DNA of 38,905 nucleotides from contig CAUZJO010000021.1 of the NCBI GenBank assembly GCA_963580245.1, positions 1-38,905 of the forward strand, in the 5' to 3' direction. This DNA is from CAUZJO01 sp963580245. Lineage in GTDB: Bacteria > Sumerlaeota > Sumerlaeia > MVZB01. The notes under the pieces are model-generated. The model had not been told where the DNA came from and did no database searches. It saw nothing but the letters and a program-made list of their open reading frames with translations. Shown here piece after piece: positions 8,227 to 16,911 of the stretch. Position 1 is the first letter of the stretch. Each line of letters opens with the position of its first letter. The translations under genes were made by a program, and so were the position numbers.

Positions 8227-10044
8227 CTACTCGTAGGTGGTTTCGATTTTGGCGCGTCCCTCGGCGGGGAGCACCCGCCGCTGCACCGTCAGGCGCCGGT
8301 CGCGGTTGAGCCGATCCAGGGCCTCTTGGGGCAACTCATGCCCCTCGACGTCCAACTCCTGGGGCTGAAAGTAACGCGACTGGGGGACGTAACGCACCGG
8401 CATCTCGTCGCCGACCAGGAGCCGCCGGACGTTGCCGTCCTCCAGCCGGATCGTATCGCGGACAGTCAACTCCTCGCCCTCCATCTCGATCGTGCGTTCG
8501 AATTGCAGAGGGACCGTCCGCGCGTGCGTCATGAGCAGCCGGCGAATCAGCCCCTTGATCCGATACGCCAGCCAGGTGTTCCACCCCAGTGCCAGCATCA
8601 CCACGCGGAAGACGATGAACTTGACTGGCGTGAAAAATTTCGTCGCGATGCGGTGGGCCTGGCCCTCGACCGTCAATCGGCCCGGTTTCACGTCGGTACG
8701 ATATTGCGGGTCGATCCACTGCGACGTGGCCAACCGCCCATCATCCATCGCGGCCAGCAACCCGCAATCATTGAAGACCAGCTTCTTCTCCCCCACGTCG
8801 AAGCACTTGATCACGCCTCCCTTGGCCAGGTTCACCACGACGTAGGTCCGTTCGGTCTTGCGGACGAAGATGTCGGCCCGTGGGAAGTGACTCTCGAACG
8901 GCTCGCGCTCATACGGCAGGCGCGGCCGGTCCGCCTCGCCTTGATACGGACGCTCCCCATAGTCGGCCCAACTGAGCAAAAACTCGGGGACGCGGTACTG
9001 GTAGTAACGGTCGCCCTGGATCTCGGGCGGGACCAACGCTCCCTCGCGCAGTCCTTCGAGCATCCGATCGGCGACGGCGGCGGCCAGCGGGTTTTCGGGC
9101 GCGAGAATCTCGAAGCCATGCGGGTAGAAGTGGAGCGTCTGGCGGCTGCCGACCGTCCCCGCGTAGTGGCCGTTGGGATAGACGAAATACGCACAGAACT
9201 CGACCGCCTTGCGCAGCACTTCGCGCATCCGCTCGTCGTCGTTGACCAGCGCCACCTCATTACGATGCTTGTAAATCTTCCCCAAGAAGCTGACCGTCGC
9301 CGACAAGTACCCCGGATCGGCCCCGTCATATTCGAGGCACCATCCCTCTTCGTCGCAGAACGTGTAGAACTCATCCAGCTTGACCCGGTACCCGTCCCAA
9401 AGTTCGCGGGTATCCAACAACCGGGCCGCCTCGAAGACCGGCAAGACCGCCATCGCGTGGTGATTGGCCAGCACGCCTGGCTCGTCATACCGAATCAGGA
9501 ACCGCGCCGACCGTTCCGCGCACTCGAAGAACCGCGCCTTGAGCGATCCGGGGAACCCGTCGCCGAGCAACCGGTAAGAATCGATCATCGCATAGAGCAA
9601 AAACCCCGTCGGCCCGGCCCACCCTCGCTCGTTGGGATAGAATTCATCGTACGAGCCGTCGCGCTTCTGGATTTTCATCCAGTAATCAATCCCCGCGACC
9701 GTCCATTCCCGAATCTTCTCGCTCTGATAATAGATATTGCCCGGCATCGGATGACGCCACGCAAGCGCCAGAGCGTGAATCCCGAATTGCACGATCGAGT
9801 TCGGGAAATCGGTCGACCGGCACAGCCAGTACTCGCGATTACAACAACCGTAGGTCGGCGAGAACGGATTGCGATCCTCAAGCGAGAGCAGCCGCGGAAC
9901 CTGGCTCAGGGCCTTTTGGGCGTAAACGTCTCGCAATGGATTCATCTCGACCATTGAGCGAGACGGGCCAACAAGCAATGACTCTGAGAAAGAATTAGAC
10001 GACTCATTCTTGGGGTAGGGACCTTTAGGCGGGAGGGGATGCAT
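8227..10044 (-). CDS. Heparinase II/III-like toroid plus beta-sandwich protein
   Basis: I recognise no named enzyme here. The first ~350 residues are helical and rich in aromatic and acidic residues, with repeats such as SIVQFGIHALALAW, EWTVAGIDYWMKIQKRDGSYDEFYP and GFLLYAMIDSYRLL. That pattern is typical of alpha/alpha-toroid polysaccharide-acting enzymes. The last ~230 residues are strand-rich (TYVVVNLAKGGVIKCFD, FNDCGLLAAMDDG, then REFR-type strands) like the C-terminal beta-sandwich of heparinase II/III proteins. There is one hydrophobic stretch near residues 475-495 (VVMLALGWNTWLAYRI) and no signal peptide. The first 33 residues look unconserved; ATGs at 9954 or 9945 are alternative starts. 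It is followed closely by the flippase-like gene. A role in cleaving or modifying an envelope glycan is inferred. Confidence 0.6.
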   Translation of the reverse strand: MHPLPPKGPYPKNESSNSFSESLLVGPSRSMVEMNPLRDVYAQKALSQVPRLLSLEDRNPFSPTYGCCNREYWLCRSTDFPNSIVQFGIHALALAWRHPMPGNIYYQSEKIREWTVAGIDYWMKIQKRDGSYDEFYPNERGWAGPTGFLLYAMIDSYRLLGDGFPGSLKARFFECAERSARFLIRYDEPGVLANHHAMAVLPVFEAARLLDTRELWDGYRVKLDEFYTFCDEEGWCLEYDGADPGYLSATVSFLGKIYKHRNEVALVNDDERMREVLRKAVEFCAYFVYPNGHYAGTVGSRQTLHFYPHGFEILAPENPLAAAVADRMLEGLREGALVPPEIQGDRYYQYRVPEFLLSWADYGERPYQGEADRPRLPYEREPFESHFPRADIFVRKTERTYVVVNLAKGGVIKCFDVGEKKLVFNDCGLLAAMDDGRLATSQWIDPQYRTDVKPGRLTVEGQAHRIATKFFTPVKFIVFRVVMLALGWNTWLAYRIKGLIRRLLMTHARTVPLQFERTIEMEGEELTVRDTIRLEDGNVRRLLVGDEMPVRYVPQSRYFQPQELDVEGHELPQEALDRLNRDRRLTVQRRVLPAEGRAKIETTYE

Positions 10045-10062
10045 GGTCCATCATCCGTCTTC

Positions 10063-10120
10063 GCGCCCTTCGCGATCTTCTGTTGATTATTGGAACAGAA
10101 GCGCGCAAAGGACGCAAAGA
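10063..10120. repeat. Long imperfect palindrome
   Basis: TTCTGTT-GATTATTGG-AACAGAA forms a perfect 7 bp stem. Outside it 'cttcgcgcccttcgcgat' faces 'gcgcgcaaaggacgcaaag', which pairs with several G-U positions over a further ~18 bases. The element sits between the 605-residue gene and the family 2 glycosyltransferase gene. It resembles a dispersed intergenic repeat. The rest of the 210-base gap holds nothing recognisable. Confidence 0.5.
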
Positions 10121-10254
10121 TGATGATCGATCCGTGCCGGAACCTACAACGGCCGCGGCTCAATGAGATAAACCGTTGCCGAAATCGGACTCCATTGATG
10201 GGGTGTCAGGCGGTCCGCTACTTGGATCAGCCGACTCATCTTAACTCGCAATGC

Positions 10255-11142
10255 TCACCCGATGCGCTTCGTTATCAAATCCGCCAGCGCCCCGATGGCC
10301 AGCATCTGCATGCCGGATAGGAATAGAACGACCGTCGTCACGTCCATAAACTGACCCAATCCGAACCACTTGCTCACGATCAGCGACCCGACGCCGATCA
10401 TCGCCCCGGCCGCGAAAAGCAGCAGGCTCAGCGGGACGAAGATCTTCATCGGGTCGAAGTAGAGCACCGTGCGCAGGATCAATTTGACGAACTCGATCGT
10501 GTCGCGGATGGGCCGGATTTTTGAGCGACCCACGCGCCGGCGATACTCGATCGGCTTATACTTCACTTCATGGCCGTTGGTCAGGGCGGCCAGCGTGATC
10601 GTGGTCGTCAGCGAAAAGCCATCGGGCAGGTATCGCTCGTAGCACCGCCATAGGTCCCGACGCACGACACGCAAGCCCGAGTTCAGGTCGGGGATCGGCG
10701 TGTCGGTCAGATACTTGGCCAACGCCGTGAGGGTCCACTTCGCCGGCCTGCGCGCCAAGGGGACCTCGACGCCCACCCCGACGCGCGCGCCGACGATCAT
10801 CTCGGCCTCGCCCAGCTCGCGCGCCATGTCGACCAGCCGGTCGGCCGGGTAGGTCCCGTCGGCGTCGATGATGGCCAGCAGATCGTGGGTCGCTTGCCGC
10901 GCGCCGGTCTTGAGCGCCGCGCCGTATCCTCGGTTGACCGGAAGGCGAATCAGCCGGCACTGAGAGGCGTTGATCATCTCGGCGGACTGGTCGGTCGACC
11001 CATCGTCGATGACGATGACTTCATACGCGAAGTCCCCCGTGTCGCGCATCGCCGCGTGGACCGCCTCGACCGTGGCGGCGATCGCCCCCTGCTCGTTATA
11101 GCAGGGAACGAGGATGCTGATCCCGTTAACCGATTTGCTCAC
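10255..11142 (-). CDS. Family 2 glycosyltransferase with C-terminal membrane anchor
   Basis: A GT-A glycosyltransferase of the dolichyl/undecaprenyl-phosphate sugar transferase type (DPM1/ArnC-like). ILVPCYNEQGAI opens the domain, VIVIDDGSTD and AIIDADGTYPADR carry the nucleotide- and metal-binding acids, and RRVGRSKIRPIRD is the conserved basic loop. Two membrane helices follow (about residues 220-290). Proteins of this build usually load a sugar onto a polyprenyl phosphate at the inner face of the membrane. The start is GTG at 11142, with GGGAG six bases before it. It belongs to the minus-strand glycan cluster, between the WecB-like gene and the 605-residue gene. The sugar donor cannot be read from sequence. 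Confidence 0.9.
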   Translation of the reverse strand: MSKSVNGISILVPCYNEQGAIAATVEAVHAAMRDTGDFAYEVIVIDDGSTDQSAEMINASQCRLIRLPVNRGYGAALKTGARQATHDLLAIIDADGTYPADRLVDMARELGEAEMIVGARVGVGVEVPLARRPAKWTLTALAKYLTDTPIPDLNSGLRVVRRDLWRCYERYLPDGFSLTTTITLAALTNGHEVKYKPIEYRRRVGRSKIRPIRDTIEFVKLILRTVLYFDPMKIFVPLSLLLFAAGAMIGVGSLIVSKWFGLGQFMDVTTVVLFLSGMQMLAIGALADLITKRIG

Positions 11143-11317
11143 AGATGCTCCCTATCCATCAACCCGCGCGCCGTGGGACGCCCGTCCGCGCGCGCCGTTC
11201 AATTAAAGTAGCAGGGACCGGATGGATATGCAGGCCCTTATCGGGCCGGATCGACGGAGGGCCCCAAACGACCGAACCGGGGGGCGGACACATTTGGAGA
11301 GTCTGGGAGGATTCGGA

Positions 11318-12448
11318 TCAGGTCTCGGCCAGCCAAGTCTCGATGGCCTTGGTCATGGAGCCGCCAGCCGAGTCGGCCCAGTCAGACGCCATGATCCGCG
11401 CATCGCCCTGCTCCCCGATCTTTTTGCTGATCCAGGCCGCCGTCGCCTCGCCGTCCAGGTCTTCCGGCGTCAGCGGCCGAACCAGCCCGCTCACGTCCCC
11501 TGGCGGGTCGCCCGGCTCGTCGGCGAGCGCGGCGACGGGCTTCCCGCTGCGTAGCGCCTCACCGGCGATCAGGGCCGAGTCGGTCAGCACCACCCGCGTT
11601 CGGGCAAGCAGAGAGCGAAAGACGGCATAAGGCAGGGGCGGGACGATCAGGAGGTTGGCGGGGCGGTCCTTCAGCGCGCGCAACGGGCCTTCCATGCGCA
11701 TGTTGAGGTTGCTCGACACGAGCCAATCCACCTCCGGCACCCCCGCCGCCCAGCGCGTTGCGGCCCGCGCCAGGACTGAGGTCGTCTTGGAAAGCGTTCC
11801 CCATTCACGGCGCAGGACCGCGATCAGGACCGACGGTGCCTCGCCCCGCAGCCCCGGAACCTCCTGAGTCAAATCCGCCCTCAAATCCCCCCCGCCGCCA
11901 CCGTGCCCGTTTCCCAGCGGCGGCATCTCGGGCGCCTGCCAGGTTTGCACGACCGGGGCGGTCGCGCTGATAAGCCGTTCCAGGCCGGCCTCCAAGCGCA
12001 GCCTGGGGACCAAACCGGCGGGGTCGGGAGGCCGCAGCCACAGCCCCCGGCAGCCGCGCGCATGACAACAGATCGCCGAGGCCGCCGCCGTGGGGCCAAA
12101 GCCGCTGAAAACCGCGCACGAGACCTTGCGCCGATGCATGAAGACTTCCACCCGGCGCAGCACCTCGATCAGGCGGATCGCGGGATCGTCGGCGGGGTGG
12201 CACAACGGACTATGCTCATCCGCGACCAGTTCCAGGGCGTCCAGGGCCTGATAGGCGGCCATCCCGTGCTCGCCCGTACAAAGCAGCCAGCCCACCAAGC
12301 CAGGCCGCGCGGACCCTCCGGGTCGGCATAGTTCGCGAAAAGAGGTCCCCAGCAGGAGCAGCTCCCCGCGCGTCCCCGCCAGCCAGGCGATCCGCTTTCG
12401 GCTCGGTGGATCGGAACGGTCGGTTTTAGGGGGTGAGGGGGCAGACAT
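11318..12448 (-). CDS. Degenerate UDP-GlcNAc 2-epimerase-like (GT-B fold) protein
   Basis: The C-terminal half resembles WecB/UDP-N-acetylglucosamine 2-epimerases: SSNLNMRMEGPL, then LLIVPPLPYAVFRSLLARTRVVLTDSA and GEALRSGKPVAAL follow the epimerase order. However, the usual DSGG(I/L)QEE active-site run reads DSALIAGEA. The N-terminal half is only weakly similar (IAWLAGTRGELLLL; an RRVEVFMHRRKVSCAVFSGFG segment replaces the DxVxVxGD motif). The protein may therefore be non-catalytic or do a different nucleotide-sugar reaction. It starts 12 bases after the M20 peptidase stop codon, so the pair is one operon. A glycine-rich loop (GNGHGGGGG) near residue 180 is unusual. Moderate confidence in the fold, low in function. 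Confidence 0.55.
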   Translation of the reverse strand: MSAPSPPKTDRSDPPSRKRIAWLAGTRGELLLLGTSFRELCRPGGSARPGLVGWLLCTGEHGMAAYQALDALELVADEHSPLCHPADDPAIRLIEVLRRVEVFMHRRKVSCAVFSGFGPTAAASAICCHARGCRGLWLRPPDPAGLVPRLRLEAGLERLISATAPVVQTWQAPEMPPLGNGHGGGGGDLRADLTQEVPGLRGEAPSVLIAVLRREWGTLSKTTSVLARAATRWAAGVPEVDWLVSSNLNMRMEGPLRALKDRPANLLIVPPLPYAVFRSLLARTRVVLTDSALIAGEALRSGKPVAALADEPGDPPGDVSGLVRPLTPEDLDGEATAAWISKKIGEQGDARIMASDWADSAGGSMTKAIETWLAET

Positions 12449-12460
12449 TGACCGCGCGGC

Positions 12461-13657
12461 TCAGGTTTCGAGCCGCTGGCCCATCAAATCGGCGAAGAAG
12501 CGCGCGCCCGCCTCAAGGCTGGAAAGCTCGATGAACTCATCGCGCGTGTGCGCCTGATCGATGCTGCCGGGTCCCACGATCACAATCGGCGCCCCGCGCT
12601 CGACCAGCGCGCAGGCATCGGTGGCGTAATCGACGCCGACCGGCTCGGGGGATATATCGTGCTCGACGGCGACCGCCTGCGCGGCCTTGACCAGCGGCCA
12701 GTCCATGTCCGTCTGCACCGCGCACGCCACCAGGACCGGCTCTTCCTGGACGGCGCGGAACTGGGGAAAACGGCGTCGCGCCCCTTCAAACAAGCCCTCA
12801 AACTCCGCGAATATTTGCTCGCGCGTCTCGCCGGGCAGGAAGCGCCGGTCAAGCTCGATCCGGCAGCTCGGCGGCACCAGGTTGGCCTGGACTCCGCCGT
12901 GGACCTGCGCCACGTTGATCGTCGGTGGCTCCAGCAGCGGTGCCCGCCGGCGGCCGAGCTGGGGGATATAGACCTCATCGATCTCCTGAATCAGGGCCGC
13001 CGCGGCCGAAATTGCATTGACGCCCAGCCGCGGTTTCGCCCCGTGGGCCGCCTGGCCCGCGATCTCGATCCACCAGCGCATGGTCCCCTTGTGAGAAGTG
13101 ACCAGCCTCAACTCGGTCGGTTCGGCGATGATGATGCCAAGCGGATCGATCCCGTCGGCCAGCAGCCCCTTGGCGCCCCCGAAGCTGAATTCCTCGTCAA
13201 CCACAAGGGCCAGTTCGATCGGCTGGGGAGGGCACTCGTCCGATTGGGCCCAGGCCGCCATGGCGTGCAGCAGCGCCGCCGCCTGCCCCTTGGCGTCGGT
13301 GGCCCCCCGGCCCCACAAGCGACCGTCGCGCGCCTGGGCGCCGTGGGGATCAATCGTCATGTCGCGCGTTGAGACGGTATCGACGTGGGTCTCGAACAGC
13401 ACGGGCCGGCCCGGGCGCTCGCCCTCGAGCCGCACGCGCAGGTTGGGCCGTCCGGGCATGGCTTCGGTCGACCGCGGCGCAAGCCCGAATCCATTCAGAA
13501 ACTCCGCGGCCCATTCCACCACGCGCCGCTCCCCGCCCGCGGGACCGCCGTAGGAGGGATTGACGCTGTCGATCCGCACCAACGCCGCCAGCGTGTCGGC
13601 GACGGCGTCACGCGTGAGCAGGCTTGAACCGGCCGGCGCGCTGGTCGGGAGACTCAT
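12461..13657 (-). CDS. M20 family metallopeptidase/deacylase (ArgE/DapE type)
   Basis: A 398-residue M20 zinc hydrolase. All metal ligands are visible: His91 and Asp93 in FETHVDTV, the bridging Asp121 in GRGATDAKG, the catalytic Glu pair in VVDEEFSFG (155-156), the AEPTEL Glu at 179 and the late His370 in DQAHTRDE. The lid/dimerisation domain begins near SHKGTMRWWIEIAGQAAHGA. Relatives remove N-acetyl or N-succinyl groups (ArgE, DapE) or cleave dipeptides. The operon partner is a sugar-epimerase-like protein rather than an amino acid gene, so an N-acyl group on an envelope building block is also possible. The gene starts 118 bases after the McsA-like gene, on the same strand. Confidence 0.88.
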   Translation of the reverse strand: MSLPTSAPAGSSLLTRDAVADTLAALVRIDSVNPSYGGPAGGERRVVEWAAEFLNGFGLAPRSTEAMPGRPNLRVRLEGERPGRPVLFETHVDTVSTRDMTIDPHGAQARDGRLWGRGATDAKGQAAALLHAMAAWAQSDECPPQPIELALVVDEEFSFGGAKGLLADGIDPLGIIIAEPTELRLVTSHKGTMRWWIEIAGQAAHGAKPRLGVNAISAAAALIQEIDEVYIPQLGRRRAPLLEPPTINVAQVHGGVQANLVPPSCRIELDRRFLPGETREQIFAEFEGLFEGARRRFPQFRAVQEEPVLVACAVQTDMDWPLVKAAQAVAVEHDISPEPVGVDYATDACALVERGAPIVIVGPGSIDQAHTRDEFIELSSLEAGARFFADLMGQRLET

Positions 13658-13775
13658 CAGTCCCTCGGCCGCCGATCTCGTGGTATGGCTGATATCAAAC
13701 GAGGTCTACCAATCGCTGACGGGTTCAGGAGGACCATTCGTCGATAGGGAGGCGTATTCCATGGTCGATGAGGGG

Positions 13776-14411
13776 TCAGGGTAACGTTTTCTTGGGTTGT
13801 TGTTGCATCCTCGCCTCGATCCGTCGGATCTGATCGCGACAGCGGGCGGCCTCGACGAAGTCCTCATTGTTAATCGCCCGGCGCATCCGCTTGCCTAGCT
13901 TGGCGATCTCCAACTGGGGGTTGGCCAAGGTGGGCTTGACCGGCGGAGGGACCGGCTGGGCCGCCTCGGCTTCCAATTCGGCGGGGTGGATGTCGATCTC
14001 TCCCCGTCCGCTTCCATGGTCCGGCTCCTCCATCCCGCCCCCCGGCTTGCGGCCCACGTGACGGATGTCTCCGTGAAACTTTCGAAGATAGGGAATCAGG
14101 TAATCATGAAAAGAGTCATAGCAGTGGCTGCAGCCAAGCATCAGGGTTTTGCGATATTCATCGAACTTCACCCCACAGTGCCGGCAGCTCAAGCCGGGGG
14201 GCGTGACCAGTCCGCCGCCCTGTTTGACGTTCTCCTTGAGCAACCCCTCCAGGATTTCGGCCAGCGGGATTTCGGACTTAGGCATGTAGGGACTGCTCTC
14301 GGTGGCGTGGCCCTCACAATAATAAAGGTCATAGACCTTGCCATTCTCGACCCGCGTAAATTTATGCGTGGCCGCCTTGCCGCATTTCATGCATTTCTTG
14401 TTGCCGTACAT
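13776..14411 (-). CDS. mcsA: McsA-like zinc protein with UvrB/UvrC motif
   Basis: The architecture matches McsA, the activator of the protein arginine kinase McsB in heat-stress control. It has a first zinc pair in CMKCG with partners in YYCEGH, a second set in CRHCG and GCSHCYDSF, the HGDIRHVGRKP segment, and a C-terminal UvrB/UvrC motif helix (NEDFVEAARCRDQIRRIEA). The ATG at 14411 (MYGNKK) is preferred because homologues begin at the first CxxC and GAGAGG lies just before it. The frame itself opens at 14498. No mcsB, ctsR or clpC is nearby, so partner and role are uncertain in this organism. A proline-rich acidic linker of about 45 residues separates the zinc and UVR parts. Confidence 0.8.
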   Translation of the reverse strand: MYGNKKCMKCGKAATHKFTRVENGKVYDLYYCEGHATESSPYMPKSEIPLAEILEGLLKENVKQGGGLVTPPGLSCRHCGVKFDEYRKTLMLGCSHCYDSFHDYLIPYLRKFHGDIRHVGRKPGGGMEEPDHGSGRGEIDIHPAELEAEAAQPVPPPVKPTLANPQLEIAKLGKRMRRAINNEDFVEAARCRDQIRRIEARMQQQPKKTLP

Positions 14412-14640
14412 CGACCTCTCGTCCCTAAAGATTCTGGCGGGCGTCGCCGGTCTCCAGACCCATTCGCTCGCGTCCCAAAAGGCGCATATAAACGCCATGA
14501 GCTAGTATAGCCGGTTCTCGCGCGTGAGGAAACCTCAAAAAGCGAATTTCGCGGGATCGTCCCCCCTTCTTGCCGTCGGGTCCGTACTTTCCATCGCGTC
14601 TGGGTGGGACGGCGCCAGAGTGGATCGGACGGCTGGATCG

Positions 14641-15597
14641 TCAGGGGGTGTCCGTGCCCTCGGTCGCTGAAGCCGGCTTGGGCCGCGATTTCCAGCGCCG
14701 ATGCCACCAGAAGTATTGCCCGGGGGCCTCCCGTATCACCTCTTCCAGATGCCGGTGATAGGCCCTCATCAGGCGCAGCTCTTCGGCTCGCGGGTCGGCA
14801 TTTGGATCCGGAACCAGTGTCTCGGGCAGCTTGATGCGGAAACGGCACGGACCCTCGCGGACGCAGAACGCGACCAGGATGGGGACATTGAACCGGATTG
14901 CCAAGCTCGCCATCCCCAACGCCGTCGAGGCGGGCCGGCCAAAGAAGGGGATGAATGGGCCGCGCCGACCCGCGTCCTGGTCCGATAGGATCGCCACCAC
15001 GCTCCCCTGGCGCAGACACTGGACCAGTTCGCGCGGCATCCTGGCGCGAGTGGAGAGATCGCGGATGCCGCAAGACTTGTGCAGCCGCCGCAGGAAGGCG
15101 TTGATGCGGATGTTGTGGATTGGTTTAGTGACGAGCCCGAGGTTTCCAATGGTGTGGGCATACCAAGCCCCGAGCCATTCGAAGTTGCTCATATGTGCGC
15201 AGGCGATCAGGTGTCCCTTGCCCCCCCGGCGCAGTTCCTCACAGCGCTGTTTGGTCTCCTCGGTGTTGACGATCGCCCGTTCGATCTCCTCCGGCGAGGC
15301 GTGGACCAATCGGGCCGTCTCCAGGGCGAAGAGAACCGACTGCTCGTGAATGTCCCTCACGAGCAGTTTCAGTTCACGCGGTTCCAGTTCACCGAAGGCG
15401 ATCCGCAAGTTTTGAGCGAGGACCTTGCGCCGAAAGGGAATCAGCGGTGCCAGCGCACGGGCGATGAAACGGGCCAGCGGACCGTACCACGCCCGGGGGA
15501 GCCGACCGAACAAACCGACCATGGCGCGGAATGCGACGTACTCGAGCTCCGCGAGCAGCGGTTTGATGCGAGACGCTTTTTTCTTCCTCGGGGCCAA
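14641..15597 (-). CDS. Lipid A biosynthesis acyltransferase (LpxL/HtrB family)
   Basis: A lysophospholipid/lipid A acyltransferase that adds secondary acyl chains to lipid A at the inner membrane. The catalytic HX4E motif is AHMSNFE (His135, Glu140). Also present are the conserved RQGSVVAILSDQDAG, the FIPFFGRPASTALG loop and the C-terminal YFWWHRRWKSRP. Its length (318) is normal, with a hydrophobic N-terminal region near 22-55. The start is a TTG at 15597 directly after an in-frame TGA, without a clear ribosome binding site. It is good evidence for a lipopolysaccharide-bearing diderm. Downstream, a weak hairpin with five Ts (about 14536-14556, minus strand) may end the transcript. Confidence 0.88.
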   Translation of the reverse strand: MAPRKKKASRIKPLLAELEYVAFRAMVGLFGRLPRAWYGPLARFIARALAPLIPFRRKVLAQNLRIAFGELEPRELKLLVRDIHEQSVLFALETARLVHASPEEIERAIVNTEETKQRCEELRRGGKGHLIACAHMSNFEWLGAWYAHTIGNLGLVTKPIHNIRINAFLRRLHKSCGIRDLSTRARMPRELVQCLRQGSVVAILSDQDAGRRGPFIPFFGRPASTALGMASLAIRFNVPILVAFCVREGPCRFRIKLPETLVPDPNADPRAEELRLMRAYHRHLEEVIREAPGQYFWWHRRWKSRPKPASATEGTDTP

Positions 15598-15641
15598 TGC
15601 GTTTCAGAGTTGATCAGGCGGAGCGAGCTCGGTTTGGACGG

Positions 15642-16052
15642 TCACACCCCGTCTCCATTCGTAATAGCGATCGTCGGGGTGATCTCAAATTCCGGGTGGA
15701 CCAACTGCAACCGCGTCTGTTCGGCTTCGATGCCCCCTCCGATCGGGACCACGGAGTCCATGCGGAAGGATTTGAGCATTTTCATCTGCTTGGGTGAAGG
15801 TGAAAGGAGCACGAGCTGGATTTGGCGCTTGCGCCCCTCGATGTGCAGGTTCATCAACACGCCCAGCCCGGCGCTATCAATGTGGCTTAGTTCCGTGATC
15901 TTCAAATAGACCTTCTCGACGGGCGGCACCATGGTGTCGATGATTGTCTTGCGGGCCATCTGCGAATTGGACAGCCACAACTCGCCTCCCAATTGCCACA
16001 GCAGTTGCGCATCACGCCGGAACACCTGGTATCTTAGATCGGGAATCCCCAA
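15642..16052 (-). CDS. STAS domain protein (anti-sigma factor antagonist type)
   Basis: A single STAS domain of 136 residues. The phosphorylatable serine is present in HIDSAGLGV (Ser60), preceded by the VYLKITELS strand, as in SpoIIAA/RsbV. Such proteins bind anti-sigma or partner-switch kinases when unphosphorylated. The start is TTG at 16052, supported by GGAGG nine bases upstream. A ~25-residue tail (LQLVHPEFEITPTIAITNGDGV) is extra. No kinase or sigma factor lies nearby. It is 33 bases downstream of the extended end of the STAS-TPR gene and probably cotranscribed with it. Confidence 0.8.
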   Translation of the reverse strand: MGIPDLRYQVFRRDAQLLWQLGGELWLSNSQMARKTIIDTMVPPVEKVYLKITELSHIDSAGLGVLMNLHIEGRKRQIQLVLLSPSPKQMKMLKSFRMDSVVPIGGGIEAEQTRLQLVHPEFEITPTIAITNGDGV

Positions 16053-16187
16053 GTTCCAACCCCTCCGTGCAGCGCGACGGTCGCTTTATTGCGCGTGAAC
16101 CAATTTTAAGAGTGAATCCAGGTGCTTCTGGGCCCGCATCACGTGCCGGTCATCCTTACACCGTTGGCCGACATCGAGCACCCTGCG

Positions 16188-16874
16188 CTAGGTCTCCAAC
16201 GCATTGGGGTACCAATCGGGCTTCTTTTCATAAACGATCGCCAGGTTGTTGAGGGCCGAGAGGTTCTCCGGCTCCAGTTGCAGGGCCTGCTGGTACGACT
16301 CCACGGCCTTGGCATAGTTGTCCTGGCGGATATATTCGACTGCGTCCCCGCACCAGTGCCGCGCCTGGGCCACGGCGTCTTCGCTTACCGATTGGCCGCG
16401 AGCAGGCTGGTGATCCAGCGCGTCGTCCGCATTGGCGGAGGAAGAATCGGAGGATTGGTCCTGCGTGCTAAAAGCCGATTGCCGGCTGTCTTTGCGATCG
16501 CTCCACATCAGGTGTTCGTCACGTTGTAATTGACCACGGATGACCTCGGCCTCCGGGCCGCCGCGCACCTCGAAGATCGAGTCCAGCTTGGAGACCCGGA
16601 AGATGTCCTCGACCCGAGATTGGGGCGCGAGAAAGCTCAGCTTGGTGCGGTGCTTGTGCGCCGTCATCTTCGCCCCCACCAACACGCCCAGCCCGGCACT
16701 GTCCAGGAAGTTTAGTTCGGCGAGGAACAGATACATCTGGTCGATTTGGGGGCTGAACAGGCTGTTGAGTCGGGCCTTGGTGTTTTGGCAATGCTTCAGC
16801 ACCAGCTGTCCGCGCAAGACCAAGAAAAGTTCGCGGCCCTTGCGATAGGCGTCGATCTCGAATTCCTTATCCAT
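16188..16874 (-). CDS. STAS-TPR protein, ended early by an in-frame TAG
   Basis: Residues 1-120 form a STAS domain with NFLDSAGLGV (Ser59). A Ser/Asp-rich linker follows (about 120-165), then TPR-like helices (YIRQDNYAKAVESYQQALQLEPENLSALNNLAIVYEKKPDWYPNALET). The frame stops at TAG (16190-16188). Past it the same frame continues for 33 codons of matching helical sequence (RRVLDVGQRC..., ending KLVHAQ) to a TAA at 16086. TAG stands where a Trp (TGG) would fit the helix. So the natural gene probably spans 16086-16874, and the TAG is either a real nonsense change or a sequence error. The start ATG has GAGG four bases before it. It is a likely partner of the neighbouring STAS gene. Confidence 0.8.
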   Translation of the reverse strand: MDKEFEIDAYRKGRELFLVLRGQLVLKHCQNTKARLNSLFSPQIDQMYLFLAELNFLDSAGLGVLVGAKMTAHKHRTKLSFLAPQSRVEDIFRVSKLDSIFEVRGGPEAEVIRGQLQRDEHLMWSDRKDSRQSAFSTQDQSSDSSSANADDALDHQPARGQSVSEDAVAQARHWCGDAVEYIRQDNYAKAVESYQQALQLEPENLSALNNLAIVYEKKPDWYPNALET

Positions 16875-16911
16875 CTATCCTCTTGCCAATCATGACGGGA
16901 TGGACCGGGCC

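Noticed and set aside
8197..9957. 586-codon plus-strand frame
   Set aside because: Lies exactly opposite the 605-residue gene; long antisense frames are expected in GC-rich DNA, and its protein looks random.
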